Positions 11,775 through 22,768 of a stretch of DNA of 32,942 nt are shown in pieces. This DNA is from Phlegmacium glaucopus (taxonomy: Eukaryota > Basidiomycota > Agaricomycetes > Agaricales > Cortinariaceae), in NCBI GenBank assembly GCA_015039465.1, contig MU130624.1, positions 66,975 through 99,916 on the forward strand, written 5' to 3'. Under the pieces are notes generated by a model. That model was given only the letters and a program-made list of their open reading frames with translations, made no database searches and was not told where the DNA came from. The position numbers and the translations under genes are program-made. Position 1 is the stretch's first letter. The number at the start of each line of letters is the position of its first letter.

Positions 11775-12382
11775 TTGAAGCTTGAAGTTTTAAACCTAGT
11801 TGAACTCCATGAGCATGACGAGTTCGAAGCAAAATATTTCCGTCAAATCACAGTGGAGGTCCAACGCGATCAGTGTCTGTGGGAGGATTGCGGGGAATTG
11901 CGTCGAAACTTTGGGAAATTGAGGAAGTACACAAATTCGCAGACCGAGCCAGATGCGCCCGGAAATAGCGAATCAGGATTCCTCGTCGCACAACATGGAG
12001 GAGAAAGAGTCTATAACTCCCATGATGGTGAGCTTATCAATGAACGATCATATGCCTTCGTCTACATCAAATGGCAAATCCCCCATCCATCTTTCCGCGC
12101 TCCTGACTCCCCCTATGAACAAGTTCGATCCCCAGATCGCTTTGCAACCAACTACGCCTGAGGTGTATCATCCAATGGGTTCCCCAATTGAGCCCTTACA
12201 ACGGCACTCTTCAGCACTCTCGCTCCAATCCGTCCATGGCTCCCAACATGAAGGAGCCAGCTATGGTACAATTCCTTTCCAAACCAACCACAGCCCAGCC
12301 ACTCGACGATAATGAGAATAACGTACAGAACAACTCGCCACCCGCATCGGATTTCTTGGTTCAACCCTCCACTGTGGTCTAG
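11775..12382 (+). pseudogene. Coding-like remnant, possibly a C2H2-type transcription factor
   Basis: Three overlapping plus-strand frames look protein-like in succession. The first (about 11775-12161) has no ATG at its start and contains CLWEDCGELRRNFGKLRKY, which resembles a C2H2 zinc finger whose histidines are gone. The second (ATG 11953 to 12312) is Ser/Pro/Thr-rich (KSPIHLSALLTPPMNK), as in disordered parts of fungal regulators. The third (12188-12382) is Asn/Pro/Gln-rich. The frame changes suggest a decayed gene, but unrelated chance frames are possible. I do not recognise a specific orthologue. Confidence 0.3.
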
Positions 12383-13425
12383 CGATGGTCCGATATTCAG
12401 AACGGTTAATGGAAATTGGATTAAACAACTACGATAGCTTCCATCAAACAAATCTGAATTCATTTCATTCTTTTTTTTCTTGATATGCATACCGTGTAAT
12501 TGACGTTACGATTCTTTCGATTTAGAGAAGGAAGCCAAGAAAAAAGTTTTTTTAGACGCAAATATGATTGTTCGGAGGAACGATATTTACGAAATCATTT
12601 ACTATACCCATTTGTTTACACTCGATTATCACATATGAAGTACCTGGCCCCATGGCCCGCATTAGCCCTTCACTTCCCTGGTCAACTTAACCAGTTGACA
12701 CTGAGAAAATATAGAATGATGCTGAATTTTAAAGACCGTCAGATAGGATGTGTAAATGTAAGTATTCACCCCAAGCTTGCACCAATAATGGAATTGTAGA
12801 TCTTAGTCATCTAGGTGTTGTGATGACAATGATGCATGGTGGAGTGAGCACTCGAAGATATGGAGGTCCAGCCCGACGCAACAATCGCAAATTTGAAAAT
12901 TAGAATCGAAGGTCTAAAATAAAAAATTGTACTTTAAGAAGCAAACCGAACACCGAATATTTCTACGCCAAGAATCCAATATCCGCTATCTTCAAAAAAT
13001 GAGAATTATGATATAAAACGAAACCAAAAAAGTAATAAAGCATACCTGCAACGTTGACGTATTATCGAGGATGGCATATGGTGGGACTGCTTCCAAGTCG
13101 TACTCAGCTAATTCAAGTGGGAAATAGTAGTGATAAATATCACTTACCTGCAAGGTACATATCGTCCATGACATTTTGATTCAACTTGAAATAAAGCCAC
13201 GCTGACAATGGCTTTCGAAGCCATGTCAACTTGAAACTTTTGAATTTGAACCCAAAGACGCAATACGCAGTCGTTACAGTTATGTGTATGCATTGTTCTT
13301 ATAACGAGAACACGAAAGAAATAAAGTTGTTGAAGCGAAAGGAAGGGTGTTAGCGAACAGTAAATTACTTACATTACATCACGTTAGTTAGTTCGGATCA
13401 AGATAGCATCTGACTCCACCGGTCG
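12383..13425. other. AT-rich intergenic stretch with a possible minus-strand mini-gene
   Basis: No convincing gene was found. On the minus strand around 13050-13170, a short frame beginning MDDMYLA joins in frame across a consensus intron (GTAAGT...TTAG) to EYDLEAVPPYAILDNTSTLQ and then meets another donor (GTATGC). This could be a fragment of a spliced gene; nothing flanking it extends the coding potential convincingly. Confidence 0.3.
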
Positions 13426-13527
13426 GTGACGATTGGAGTCATATGGAGTCACTGGTTCCTTGATCAACCAAAGAACATATATGAAGGAAGCTGTTCGCTG
13501 TCAGTCATCCTTACAGCTGCGCCTTTC

Positions 13528-14009
13528 ATGTCTGAAGTTGTCGATATCCAACCTTCTGTTACAATCGTTAATATCAACGCAGATGCATCCCCAATGTTTT
13601 TTCGTGTCGACGCCAACAATGTTGGTACGACGGATACCCTTGTTAGAATGGCGACGTGGTTGAAAGAGGAAGACGCACTCATAGTTAATTTGACCGTCAC
13701 CCAAACCAACCTTTGTGTCGTTGCGGCCTTGAAGGACGATTGGCTGGGAAGATTCACAAAGGCGTTACATGGAGTACACGCCACTCCATGGAATCCGTGA
13801 TCTCATATGGTATACCAATTATTACTTCTCTCCTCTACTTGCTGACCGTCGTTTCTTAGGGCCAGTGGAGCACTCAGGATATGAGCTCCTCTCAGGCAAA
13901 GGAGTTGAAGGATGTAGGAATCAGACAAACAATGTAGGAAGTTTCAAAGGAAGCAGAGTCCAAGAAAAAGGAGAGAAGCAAAACGCAAGAGAAGAAGTAT
14001 AGACCATAG
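13528..14009 (+). pseudogene. Hypothetical gene remnant with two nonsense codons
   Basis: The frame from an ATG at 13528 runs to TGA at 13798-13800, continues in frame to a consensus intron (13810-13859: GTATAC donor, CTGAC branch-like site, TTTCTTAG acceptor) and resumes in the same frame. It is stopped once more by TAG at 13935-13937 and then ends in a Lys/Glu-rich tail (KEAESKKKERSKTQEKK) at TAG 14007-14009. Both internal stops are one transition from common codons (CGA and CAG). The well-formed intron and the continuity of frame favour a decayed gene. The family is not recognised, and an antisense open frame of similar length exists over 13464-13784. Confidence 0.35.
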
Positions 14010-14840
14010 TTTGAACCTTTGTAGTCCGCCAATAACAAGTTACAATCATGAAGTTTTTTGAAATTTTGAAATTTTGAAAGCCAAATTAGCCATATTATAG
14101 GGTGCGTAGGAAGGACACAACAACAAGCGGGTCACAGATGTGGAAGAATAATGAGGAGGAGGAGTGGTGCCAGTATTTTATAGCCTTCGTATTGGATAGA
14201 AAGGAGGCTTACATAAATTTCACCGTTCTCGTCCGTGCGTCAGCGACTCAGCGGCGGTGCCGGTGATATATCCCCAGTCAAACGCCGGCTACAACCTAAC
14301 TGCCCAGCATCGAATTCAAAGTCAAAGTCGAGATGAATTACTTCTAAGAAGGTTAAGAGTTGTGTGGTTGAATGATAAATTAATAACCTATGGAGGTACG
14401 TGTGGTTAAATTTTTAAGTTGACTCTGACTTAAAGAATAATTGCTTACTTGCTCTTTAGACCCTTTTCTAGTCGCTCAATCATCTCATGAACTTCTCGAT
14501 TTAGAACGATATGGCTTCTTCACTTTGCGCTGCTAGAGGAAGCATCTTCGACTTTGTTATCGATGTCGACTTTCGGCTGCCTCTGTTCTTTGGACCTGGG
14601 TAAAACGCCCTCGCTTCAACACTGGTACCCTTATATCACGCTACACGATCAATAGTCGTGTTGAATGTATTCCGCCCCTTGGGTAAGCTAGTTTTTGAAT
14701 TTATTTCTCTTTGATTTACCTTCTTTTGCGTAGTTTCAACTAGTTTGAATCATTCGAGAGTGCGGCTACTATCAAGCGCTCAACGTTCTCTTTCTGCCTG
14801 TCTTCGTTAGCTCCTCTCTCTTCTTCGACATTTCGTGGCT
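14010..14840. other. Intergenic stretch, nothing recognised
   Basis: No open frame longer than background was found, and no repeat or RNA gene was recognised. The sequence is moderately AT-rich with pyrimidine-rich patches. Confidence 0.4.
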
Positions 14841-14841
14841 T

Positions 14842-15207
14842 TCAGAACAGGTATTCAAACTCAAGCTTGACGCATACCAATATGACAATATGATATCCTG
14901 TCAGTCATCTACGAGAGGAAGCCCCCCATTGGCATCGATGGGCTTGGTGTGGAGCACTTTGATTTTCGAAACCCAGGGACAATGCAAACCTATCCTAACT
15001 GTGGTCTCTCACTCTTCACGCGTCAGCAATATCATGGAAGTCGAACCCAAGGGTTCCAGAAAAAGACGACCTGAGCCATCCAACTTACCCAATAATGCCG
15101 TATCAGGAGACCGCCTTCCGTATTCTTACTCGTTTTCCGTTCGTCAGACTCGCGTTCATATCACTGTCGACCCAAGGCTGTTCGAAATTCGGGAACACAC
15201 CTGGCCT
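14842..15207 (+). pseudogene. Unidentified coding remnant
   Basis: A protein-like frame, FKLKLDAYQYDNM, runs up to about 14893. A different frame then gives LSVIYERKPPIGIDGLG and VEHFDFRNPGTMQTYPNCG up to a stop at about 15074, and a third frame stays open to about 15205. The composition looks coding, but no single frame or intron model joins the pieces. The family is unknown. The remnant abuts the duplicated promoter/gene fragment that starts at 15208. Confidence 0.25.
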
Positions 15208-15455
15208 AAAGTCTCATCATAGATTGTTCGCAGGTATGCCGGTGGAGGTGCAGAGTCGGATGCCATAGTAGTACAATAAATCGATTGCCTCAGGCTTCAA
15301 GCTCCAAACCGTGACCCAGACTCCAACCATCGTATACGATCTGGGGTTTACATATGGGTAAAAATACGTGACGGGCGGTCGCATCTCATCGTGTTAGTTC
15401 TTGTTCTCATCTAGAGTTCAGCCCTACCTTAACAAATCTGGCCCATAACCCTAAG
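15208..15455 (-). repeat. Paralogous, unoccupied copy of the transposon target locus
   Basis: Positions 15208-15305 match 23283-23380 (start codon region of the small minus-strand gene, reading MASDSAPPPAYLRTIYDET) with only a handful of differences. Positions 15305-15455 match 30390-30521. In the other locus these two parts are separated by the 6953-bp transposon; here they are contiguous. Similarity to the gene stops abruptly after about 20 codons, so this is a fragment of 5' coding region plus promoter, not a working gene. Confidence 0.88.
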
Positions 15456-15576
15456 CTCTTTTCAGTGCGAAACTAACTTTTTGCATGTTCATTGTATGGA
15501 TAAGGGGGGTCGTGACATGATGATGAGAACGGTATATACCAGCAAATACATGGCTAGCACAACAACATTGAAGCGG
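15456..15576. other. Spacer after the duplicated fragment
   Basis: Short non-coding spacer before the stop codon of the minus-strand kinase-like gene; nothing recognised. Confidence 0.4.
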
Positions 15577-17097
15577 CTAAGGGTCCTGCAGAAGGATCTC
15601 TGGATGAATGAGCAACGCAGCGGGGGGTAGAGCATTGACCACCCTGGCAAGCTTCTCTAGCGCTTCACCCGCACAGGGTCGGGCGCCTGGGTCTGCATGG
15701 GTCATCTCTTTCAGAACCTCGTCGATACCAGGGATGTTTGCCTGCGAAAAACGGTCAGAAAGAAACAAGGGAAAAAAAAGATTTACATACGTGGAAGTCT
15801 GCAAAGCTGATGCCCAGCTGCCAGACATCTGTCTTGAAAGGACTGTAAGGTTCGCTGGTGGTCATCTCGGGCGCAGGAGGGCGGGAATACATCTCAGGTT
15901 CGGAGAATGAACCACCCAAAGGGTATCCTGTGCAGACACACTCCGCAGGAGGGCAGTCGGGTGGAAATTCTACAGCGACTTCAAAGTCAATCAAATATAC
16001 GCGAGGACGAGAGACTGGAATGGTCATGCTACGCATAGACTCAGGATGCCATTGAATGAGAAAATTGTCACGAAACGCATCCTGAGGACCAAACCAACGT
16101 AAGCCAAGGGTTGGAGAAAAACTAAGGAATATACATACACGATGGGCAACCTTTAAATCATGAATGAACGCGAGACCCTAGAATTTCAACCGTGAGGATT
16201 ACGCCTGGTCTGCATGGCTTGTTGGCCTCACCTCTAATGCTTGCATCAGCATGTCTACGATGTCTCCAACGGAGTTCTTCGCCCAATAGTCATATGCGTC
16301 TGACACCATCCATCCGACCTTAGGGAATATGCCAAAAGCGACATCATGGAAGTGGAACTCGGTAAACATAGGAAGAACGTGGTTGTTGCTAAGCAAGGTG
16401 ATTGGACCCGTCGCGACTTTTCTGAGGATGCTTAGGTGGTCGTGGCCTTCATTGTTGATAGTGATAACACGGATCGCAACGTCGTGGCCATCGCGTGTAC
16501 GAGCCATTCTTGTCAGAGGATTCTATGTTGGAGAAGAGTCAGCAGGGATCGTAGTGAGTGAAGTATGACAGACGGCGAACAATGTAATCGAATTGTCTGA
16601 GTCTTCGCGCGGTTCCTGCGGGGTCTTGGTTATCCTCAATACCCCTGATTGGAGTGGCATACGCAAAGCCACTAGAACGTGGGTACGTTTTACCAGGGGT
16701 TACAATGGTGGAAAGAAATGCATGCTGCCATAGCACATAACCTTCATCGCGAAAGACCTGATCCAAGTCCTCCCAGATCTTCTCCTCAGCCTCGTGTGTA
16801 TCCCCAGGCATCCTCCAAGTATCTAGATTGGGAGGAAGCTGACCATTAACAAAGTTAGCTGATAATTTGGACGCGAAGTAAAAAACCCAGAAAAAAAACC
16901 TTCTTGCGAACCGCCCAGCTGGCGCGACGGCGCGAGTTGTGAAAATGGTATGCCATAGCAGCCGATATGGTTAGGGTAATTGTGATAGCAAGCAGCCTCA
17001 AGAACGGCATGGGCAGTGGGGATGTATATGTAGTTGTCGGCGTTCAACAACCACTGTCACGGTGTCTCGCGTCGTTGATGGGAAGATCAAATATCAT
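15577..17097 (-). pseudogene. Atypical protein kinase-like gene, probably catalytically impaired
   Basis: The exon model is 16900-17097, 16581-16858, 16232-16522, 16139-16177, 15791-16081 and 15577-15741 (introns 41, 58, 54, 57 and 49 nt). Motifs: RTRDGHDVAIRVI (Arg in the usual VAIK Lys position), AHRDAFRDNFLIQW (HRD loop split by an intron, with Asp and Asn kept), YLIDFEVAV (DFE in place of DFG), SEPEMY, TDVWQLG and a C-lobe end ADPGARPCAG. This fits a large, poorly characterised basidiomycete kinase-like family. The first exon needs one extra base near 17050-17056 to join MIFDLPINDARHRD to NADNYIYIPTAHAV; with it the total is an in-frame 420 aa. Otherwise translation could start at the ATG at 16811 (338 aa). 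It may be a pseudokinase, a pseudogene or both. Confidence 0.68.
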
Positions 17098-17571
17098 GTG
17101 GACAATCCATGACTCGGACCGTGGGGGAATACAGAAATTTGCGAGACACTTGCAATTACTTGCGAGTTGCCTGTCCACAAGTGATCGCAAGTGACCAGAT
17201 GTTCACGCAACTCTGTGAGTCAGTGCCGCAACCCCATTTCGTGAGGGAAGCATTGTAGCAGGTAGAATCGTGAGTAAATGTATCTAGGGTATGAATACTC
17301 TGTATACTTGTACAGGCCAAGGTGTTGTGGTTGGTAAGTTGCTCAAATGTGTAATTTAGATAGCTACCTTCCGTCTACAGCCGAAACAGCCGCATGTTAT
17401 CTCCGCTTCAATGTCCTGATTCAGATTCTGACTAAGTGTGTATTATTTTTGATTCCTAACGCTTACGTATTACATATTACGTATTACGAAATCTGACAGT
17501 CATATTAGAAATTCGCTTTCTAACACCAGCACTTAGTAAAAGACACTGAGGTCGTTATATCTCAACCAAGG
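17098..17571. other. Divergent intergenic region between kinase-like gene and SDR
   Basis: No gene was found. It should hold the promoter of the minus-strand kinase-like gene and the distal promoter of the SDR gene. Short repeats of ACGTATTAC type occur at about 17463-17490. Confidence 0.45.
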
Positions 17572-17588
17572 TGACGTCCCTGACGTCA
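17572..17588 (+). promoter_or_regulatory. CRE-like TGACGTC repeats
   Basis: TGACGTCC at 17572-17579 is followed by the perfect palindrome TGACGTCA at 17581-17588. This is the CREB/ATF-type bZIP consensus and lies about 100-120 nt upstream of the SDR start codon. Stress-responsive bZIP control of the reductase is an inference. Confidence 0.5.
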
Positions 17589-17618
17589 TGTCGCGCTATG
17601 TCGCGGCCTCTTATGAAC

Positions 17619-17626
17619 TATATAAA
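17619..17626 (+). promoter_or_regulatory. TATA box of the SDR gene
   Basis: TATATAAA, 65-72 nt upstream of the ATG at 17691, directly downstream of the CRE-like sites. Confidence 0.55.
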
Positions 17627-17690
17627 CCATCCAAGTTCATTGAACTTCATTCACTAAATCAATTCAAGTACCCCTCAAACGAAATCAATT

Positions 17691-18626
17691 ATGTCCAAAG
17701 TCATTCTTGTAACAGGTCAGTTAAATATTTTACTCATAAATATACTTGGTTTCATATACTATATACTAGGCGGGAACGCTGGTATCGGATTTGAACTCGT
17801 GCGTCTTCTTGCAGAAAAGAAACACACGGTTTATATCGGTGCAAGAAATGAAACTGCTGGAAAGGAAGCACAGTGCGTAGAAAGATATGTTACAAATTCT
17901 GTCCACTGAACATTGATGGTAGAGCAAAGCTGCATGCAGATGGGCTTAAGACCGTCAAATATGTCAATCTTGATGTGACGAAGCTTGCGACCATCGAAGC
18001 TGCGAAAGAAACAATCGACCAAGCAGAGGGGAAGTTAGACGTTCTTGTGAACAACGCAGGTACGTTCTACGTTGTTACTTCTTCAAAACAACAAGCTGAT
18101 TCGAGAAATCATCAGGCATCGGCAATATAGAGGCAGGCCAGAACACGACCTCTCTTTCCCTTGCAACCGTCCGCGAGACGATGGAAACCAATTTCTTCGG
18201 ACTCGTCCAAAATACGATCGCCTTCCTTCCTCTCCTGCGCAAATCGGCCAATGCTGTCATACTGAATGTCTCCAGTGAATTTGCATCTAACTCATACATG
18301 GCTAGCTCGAATGCTGGGTTTCACCGTGACTATGTGGCATACAGTACAAGCAAGACGGCCGCTAATTCATACACCATCGCGTTGGCACAGGAATTGAGAG
18401 GAGAAGGCATCAAAGTGAACGCAGTTACACCTGGATTAACGGATACCAAAATGAGCAGACACCAAGGAAAATCGACGAAGGCTGGTGCAGAGGTGCTGTT
18501 GCCTTGGGCATTATTGGAGAAAGACGGACCTACTGGTATGTGGACATTTGCTAGGTTTTTGACATCTGATCTGACGAACCAACAGGTCTTTTTATTGGCG
18601 AAGATGGTAAAGAATTTCCATGGTAA
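17691..18626 (+). CDS. Classical short-chain dehydrogenase/reductase (SDR)
   Basis: Five exons fit: 17691-17715, 17770-17872, 17923-18059, 18116-18535 and 18586-18626. They sum to 726 nt, giving 241 aa with no frame problem. Introns are 54, 50, 56 and 50 nt. The protein has the Rossmann NAD(P)-binding TGGNAGIG at residues 8-15, the LDVT acidic turn, VNNAG, the catalytic Ser in NVSSEFAS, the YSTSK Tyr/Lys pair and the post-catalytic TPGLTDT. Length and motifs are those of classical SDRs, close to the carbonyl-reductase group. An Arg at the end of strand 2 (GARN) suggests NADPH. No signal peptide is seen, so it is probably cytosolic. The substrate is unknown. An AATAAA at 18769-18774 could act in 3' processing. 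Confidence 0.92.
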
Positions 18627-18768
18627 ACCCTGGGCATCGCCGTGGAGCCGGTAGAGCCAGTAAAGTTGCTGGTATCTGTAGTGGCTTGGTAGACTCGTAG
18701 ATATAGAAATGTGTAGAGTAGATGTAGACATACTTGAAGTTAACATTTTGTTTGTTACTCAGTCAGTA

Positions 18769-18774
18769 AATAAA
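18769..18774 (+). terminator. Possible polyadenylation signal of the SDR gene
   Basis: AATAAA, 143 nt after the SDR stop codon. Fungal signals are degenerate, so this is only suggestive. Confidence 0.3.
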
Positions 18775-18917
18775 GTACATAAGGCTTAAATTAATTATAC
18801 TTGTCGGCAATCAGGCTGCGGGGAGTAGTTGAGTCAAAGTTATATGGGAAGTAAAACAAAATTTCTGTACACTTGCAATACACACTCTTTACGCAATTAA
18901 TAAGGTAATTAGTTGCT

Positions 18918-21751
18918 CTATAGTAGATCTAATAAACTCTTCAACCTGTCAACCGTATTTTGGCCCATCCAACGCATGATATATTCTGATCTCGAAACCA
19001 TCACTTCACTCGAATGGTCGAAACAGGAAGGTGGGAGTACAAGTTCATTCGCCCTCGGTTGCCGATACTGCACAACCTCTCGCACAACTTCAACGTCACC
19101 CTGAATAACCACAGCCTTAAAAAGGGTGCTTGCCCTTTCTTCGTTCACAATTGCCTTGTTTAACTGAAAATCAGGCCAGATATTGGCCGCAACGTGATGC
19201 AGGGCCTACCCATCTCATAAAGCCTTGCAGTTTTCCTTGCAACAGCGAGCTGAGATATGAACCAAGTATTTGGGAATCAGTTTCGATTGGATACAGGTAT
19301 TCCCTGATGTCGCTGGATAGAACCTGCTCGGGAAGAACGCGCATAGTCTTGACGACATGGTTGAAGTCGCACCACAGATGTTTACGGTAATCAAGGGCGT
19401 ATTGCATAGACGCTCGGAGGAAGGAGCAGACGGGCAAACAAGGGATGTCAGAATGAGATGGCATCATAGAGTGCAACGAAGTCTGTGTGGTACTGGTAAA
19501 AAGGAACAGAAGCACCAAGGAATCGGGCCGCAACCTTCTCCAGGTTTTCGTGCTTAGCTGAAGTAGATAGTCTACTGAAACCTCCATAAGCATAGGGCCG
19601 CAAGATATCTTCCATAAATCGCTCCACAATCCCATCACGATTCACGAAATACTTCCTCGGCAGAATCGTTCTGAGGTTGACCGTGTTCTAACATAAATAT
19701 CTTCATGCATCCGAACTCCGCCTCCTCTCTCGTCAAGATGAAATCCGTTAAAGAGAAGCGGCGAAGAGCCTCTTGAGTGATTTTGGCCAAGAATAATGAA
19801 GCCCTTGTGATCTCCACTTCAGAGGCATTCCATCAAGTTGGCAGAGCTCAGAAAACGGCCGAGTCGCCAGACTGTAGAAGGTGATCTAGAGGTGTCAAAG
19901 TCCAGTCTCGATTCAGAGGAAGTCCTACTTTTTGAAGAGTGGAAGGCGAACGAAGTCGTTGAGTAGTAGCAGACTCGATGGAATGAGGCGTCGGAATAAT
20001 AGGGCCAATAATCACGTCTGCATGCGGTCTTATTACGTTCATAATGAAAGGTTGGAGGATAGACATCCACTCCGCGTTCCCAAAGGATCGGAGGGACTAC
20101 AATTTCCCTTGCCGTTGCCCATTCTGGGGTCAATCGTTTGGCAACGTCCTCCACGATTGCTGACGCAACGCCTTCATCACCCAATCGTAACAATATAGTA
20201 AACCCCTGCGCCATCCACAAGTCTTCAGAAACACCTGGTAGCTGTCTTGACAATTGAAGATAGTATGATAGCAATCCCGAGAATTCTCTGCAGTTCAGGT
20301 ACCCAAACGCAGAATCGGGTGACGACAGCAAGGACCAGACAGGATGCATAGTGAAATTTGCGCAAAATTCAGATATACGAGAGAAGATAGAAGGGTGGCG
20401 TAGGTGGTACGTGTGAGGAGCGATGGAAGCCAAGCATAAATGAATTACAGCGGCCAGAAGAGCTGCGTGGCTTGACATACTCTTCAACTGCTCAACATTA
20501 CCAGGCTCGTACTGTTCAAGTTCCTCAGGACACCCGTCACGATGACGCCTTCCTTCCCATTTTCAAATCCGCTTTTCACCGAACTGACAACTTCCAACCT
20601 CTCAGCTTCGCCTCCCTTGACACCATTGACCTTCGAGCCCTCTAGCCAAGATGCCTGAGCTCTCCACAACACTGTCCACACACTCCAATCCTCCTTGTCA
20701 CTGCCAAAACGAGCGTTAAGCTCGTAGATGCCAGCGTTCCAACCCCAACCAACAATCTGACTCCAAAGGATATCGTGATCTGGCGTCGTCTGATGGGGGT
20801 CAATCGCACAGGTGGTCCAGACTTCTACCAGATTTGCCCAAGCAATTATCAAGGGATGCGACATGCAGACTTCAGAAATAACATATTACTCCAGCTGGGA
20901 GAATTGTGCTACAGCAGTACCCGCGATAGTGTACAGACGAAGGGTTGATGTAAGTAGACGGAGGCGGATAAGGGGAGGAGGATGGCAAGAAGGTGATGTA
21001 TTGAAGAAGACAGTCAATATGTTTCTCGATTTCCTGAGCATTTTGGCGAGAGGAAAGAGCAAGAGTGTGAAATAATTGTATTGCAAGCGGGTCGGGGAGA
21101 TGTAAAGAGGATTCGGTCGACGACAAAGGTGCCAGCAGAAAAATTTGCAAAACCCCAAAGAAGTTCCATCCATGCCAAATTGGGATTATTCTTTTGGGCA
21201 TTCGGGAAAAATCGTCGGCGAATGTACTCTGGGGAGCCTTCCTCCGGCTCGTTACTGCCATGGGTAGGCGGTTGGGCCACCATCCGGCCATTCCATTTGC
21301 CCAAAGAAATGGCGGAGACATCTTGAGGACTTAGTTCCGCAAACCGTAGAGTACGGCCGTTTATACTTGACGGACGAGTGTTACTCGTATTCTCTCTTGC
21401 TAAACGAGCTCTCTTCAATACATCCCCGACGGTTGTACCAAATCTCTGCACTATCTGCCGTATTTCCTCTTCATGTTGTTCCTCAGTCATAGCAGCCACT
21501 CGTTCTTCGTTTTCTTTGCTAATTTTCTTTCGCCAGTCAGCTGGTTCAGCTGATCCGGGATGGCCATTTGTAGATAGGAGTATAGGAACATCTTTTGGTC
21601 TTGAAACAGCAGATTTACGAAGTTCTTCCCGATTGCGAGTAAAGGCGCTTTTCGAACGATGCTGAACTGCTGGAAAGCCAGTTTTGCCGGAGACAATCGC
21701 ACTGGGAGTGGAAAATGATGAAGTCCGACTGAGCCTCTCTAAATTAAACAT
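18918..21751 (-). pseudogene. RPAP1-like pseudogene with internal deletion
   Basis: RPAP1 (yeast Rba50) helps assemble and import RNA polymerase II. The 5' part (21751 to about 21160) reads GFPAVQHRSKSAF, then the RPAP1_N helix (ENEERVAAMTEEQHEEEIRQ), LRFAELSPQDV and EYIRRRFFPNAQ...NPNLAWM. After that the conserved middle domain is missing, and the text jumps to repeat-like C-terminal sequence. Recognisable 3' pieces are IAWANLVEVWTTCAIDPH, LWSQIVGWGW, RDWTLTPLDHLLQSG, FGCMKIFMLEHGQPQNDS, DYRKHLWCDFNHV and HHVAANIWPDFQLNKA. They lie in different frames. At least five frame changes (near 21160, 20522, 20065, 19640 and 19185) and two in-frame TGAs (around 19830-19850) are present. Introns do not explain them. 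As RPAP1 is essential, an intact copy should exist elsewhere. Confidence 0.82.
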
Positions 21752-22768
21752 TCAGCAAATACAAACAAATAAGTCTATGTACGTCATTGTCGGCTGAAAT
21801 CGGTTCACGTCTATAGCTAGTATATCTCATTATGGAATCAGATGGATGTGGTTCAAATGTCTAGTCACTACCGGTTGAATGATCCTTCGTCGCCTGACAA
21901 GCGTATGGCTTTTGGAGGCTGGAGGTAATTTAATTCTCTCAATATATTTTAAGCATGCTACCTGTTCTAGTTCACCTTTTTTTTCGTGAGCATTCATCGT
22001 ATCGAGCATGCCGCCCGTCCTTAAATTAGAGTCGGTAGTATCTCGCTTCGACTCGTACCTGCTGAGGTATTTATTCATTACTTACTGGATCTGTCAAAGG
22101 TGTGTACGGAGCCTCGCTCGCAAGTGTCACGCACTGCCAAGCCGTGGGGTGCAAGACAAACCACCACCCAATAAGCAGTGGACAGGGTCTCTCTCTCACA
22201 TTTTAAAATTTGATATTTATACATTGTCAAGTTGTTGTCAAGGCTATTTTATATGTTAAAATCAAGTTAAAATTGTTTGTCTCTTAGTAAAATCTAGATT
22301 GTAAGTACTTTTCTTCACGGAGCCGCATTGACACTGAAATCCGCATCACTCTGAGTAAGTATGTCCAAGGACAATCATTTTAAATTCAGATCACAGGCAC
22401 AACCAACTTTCCACAAAACTGCTCTGGATCACTCTGTGAGGTATTTCTGTAGTATTGTATTAGAAAATAAATAAGTATAACTTTTTAGACAAGCCCTGTC
22501 CCACCGCGTCCTTTTCTCCATTCAATCTGGTTGAGATTTATTTGCAGTTAGCCAAATTTTTTTTCAATATACACCCGCTACTTTTGTTAGGTATCACAAT
22601 TGGACTGGCGTAAATCTGAACTAAAAAGCTTGACATATATCCACATACTGGATATATTATTTCTTCCATTCGGTCTGTTTACGATATACAACGACATTAT
22701 CTCAGGCTTTAACGAACTTGCTTCTCAACTCCCGTCTTCAAAGTAATACCCGAGAGAGCACCTTTCAA
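21752..22768. other. Intergenic stretch, no firm gene
   Basis: A minus-strand ATG frame at 21830-22078 (82 codons, basic, MNKYLSRYESKRDTTDS) is the best candidate but has no recognisable domain. It could be an exon or chance. 22200-22760 is AT-rich and apparently non-coding. Confidence 0.35.

Noticed and set aside
20872..21321. Separate 149-codon minus-strand gene
   Set aside because: Its second half fits the frame-shifted continuation of the RPAP1 pseudogene; the first half is a shadow of the RPAP1 N-terminal frame.
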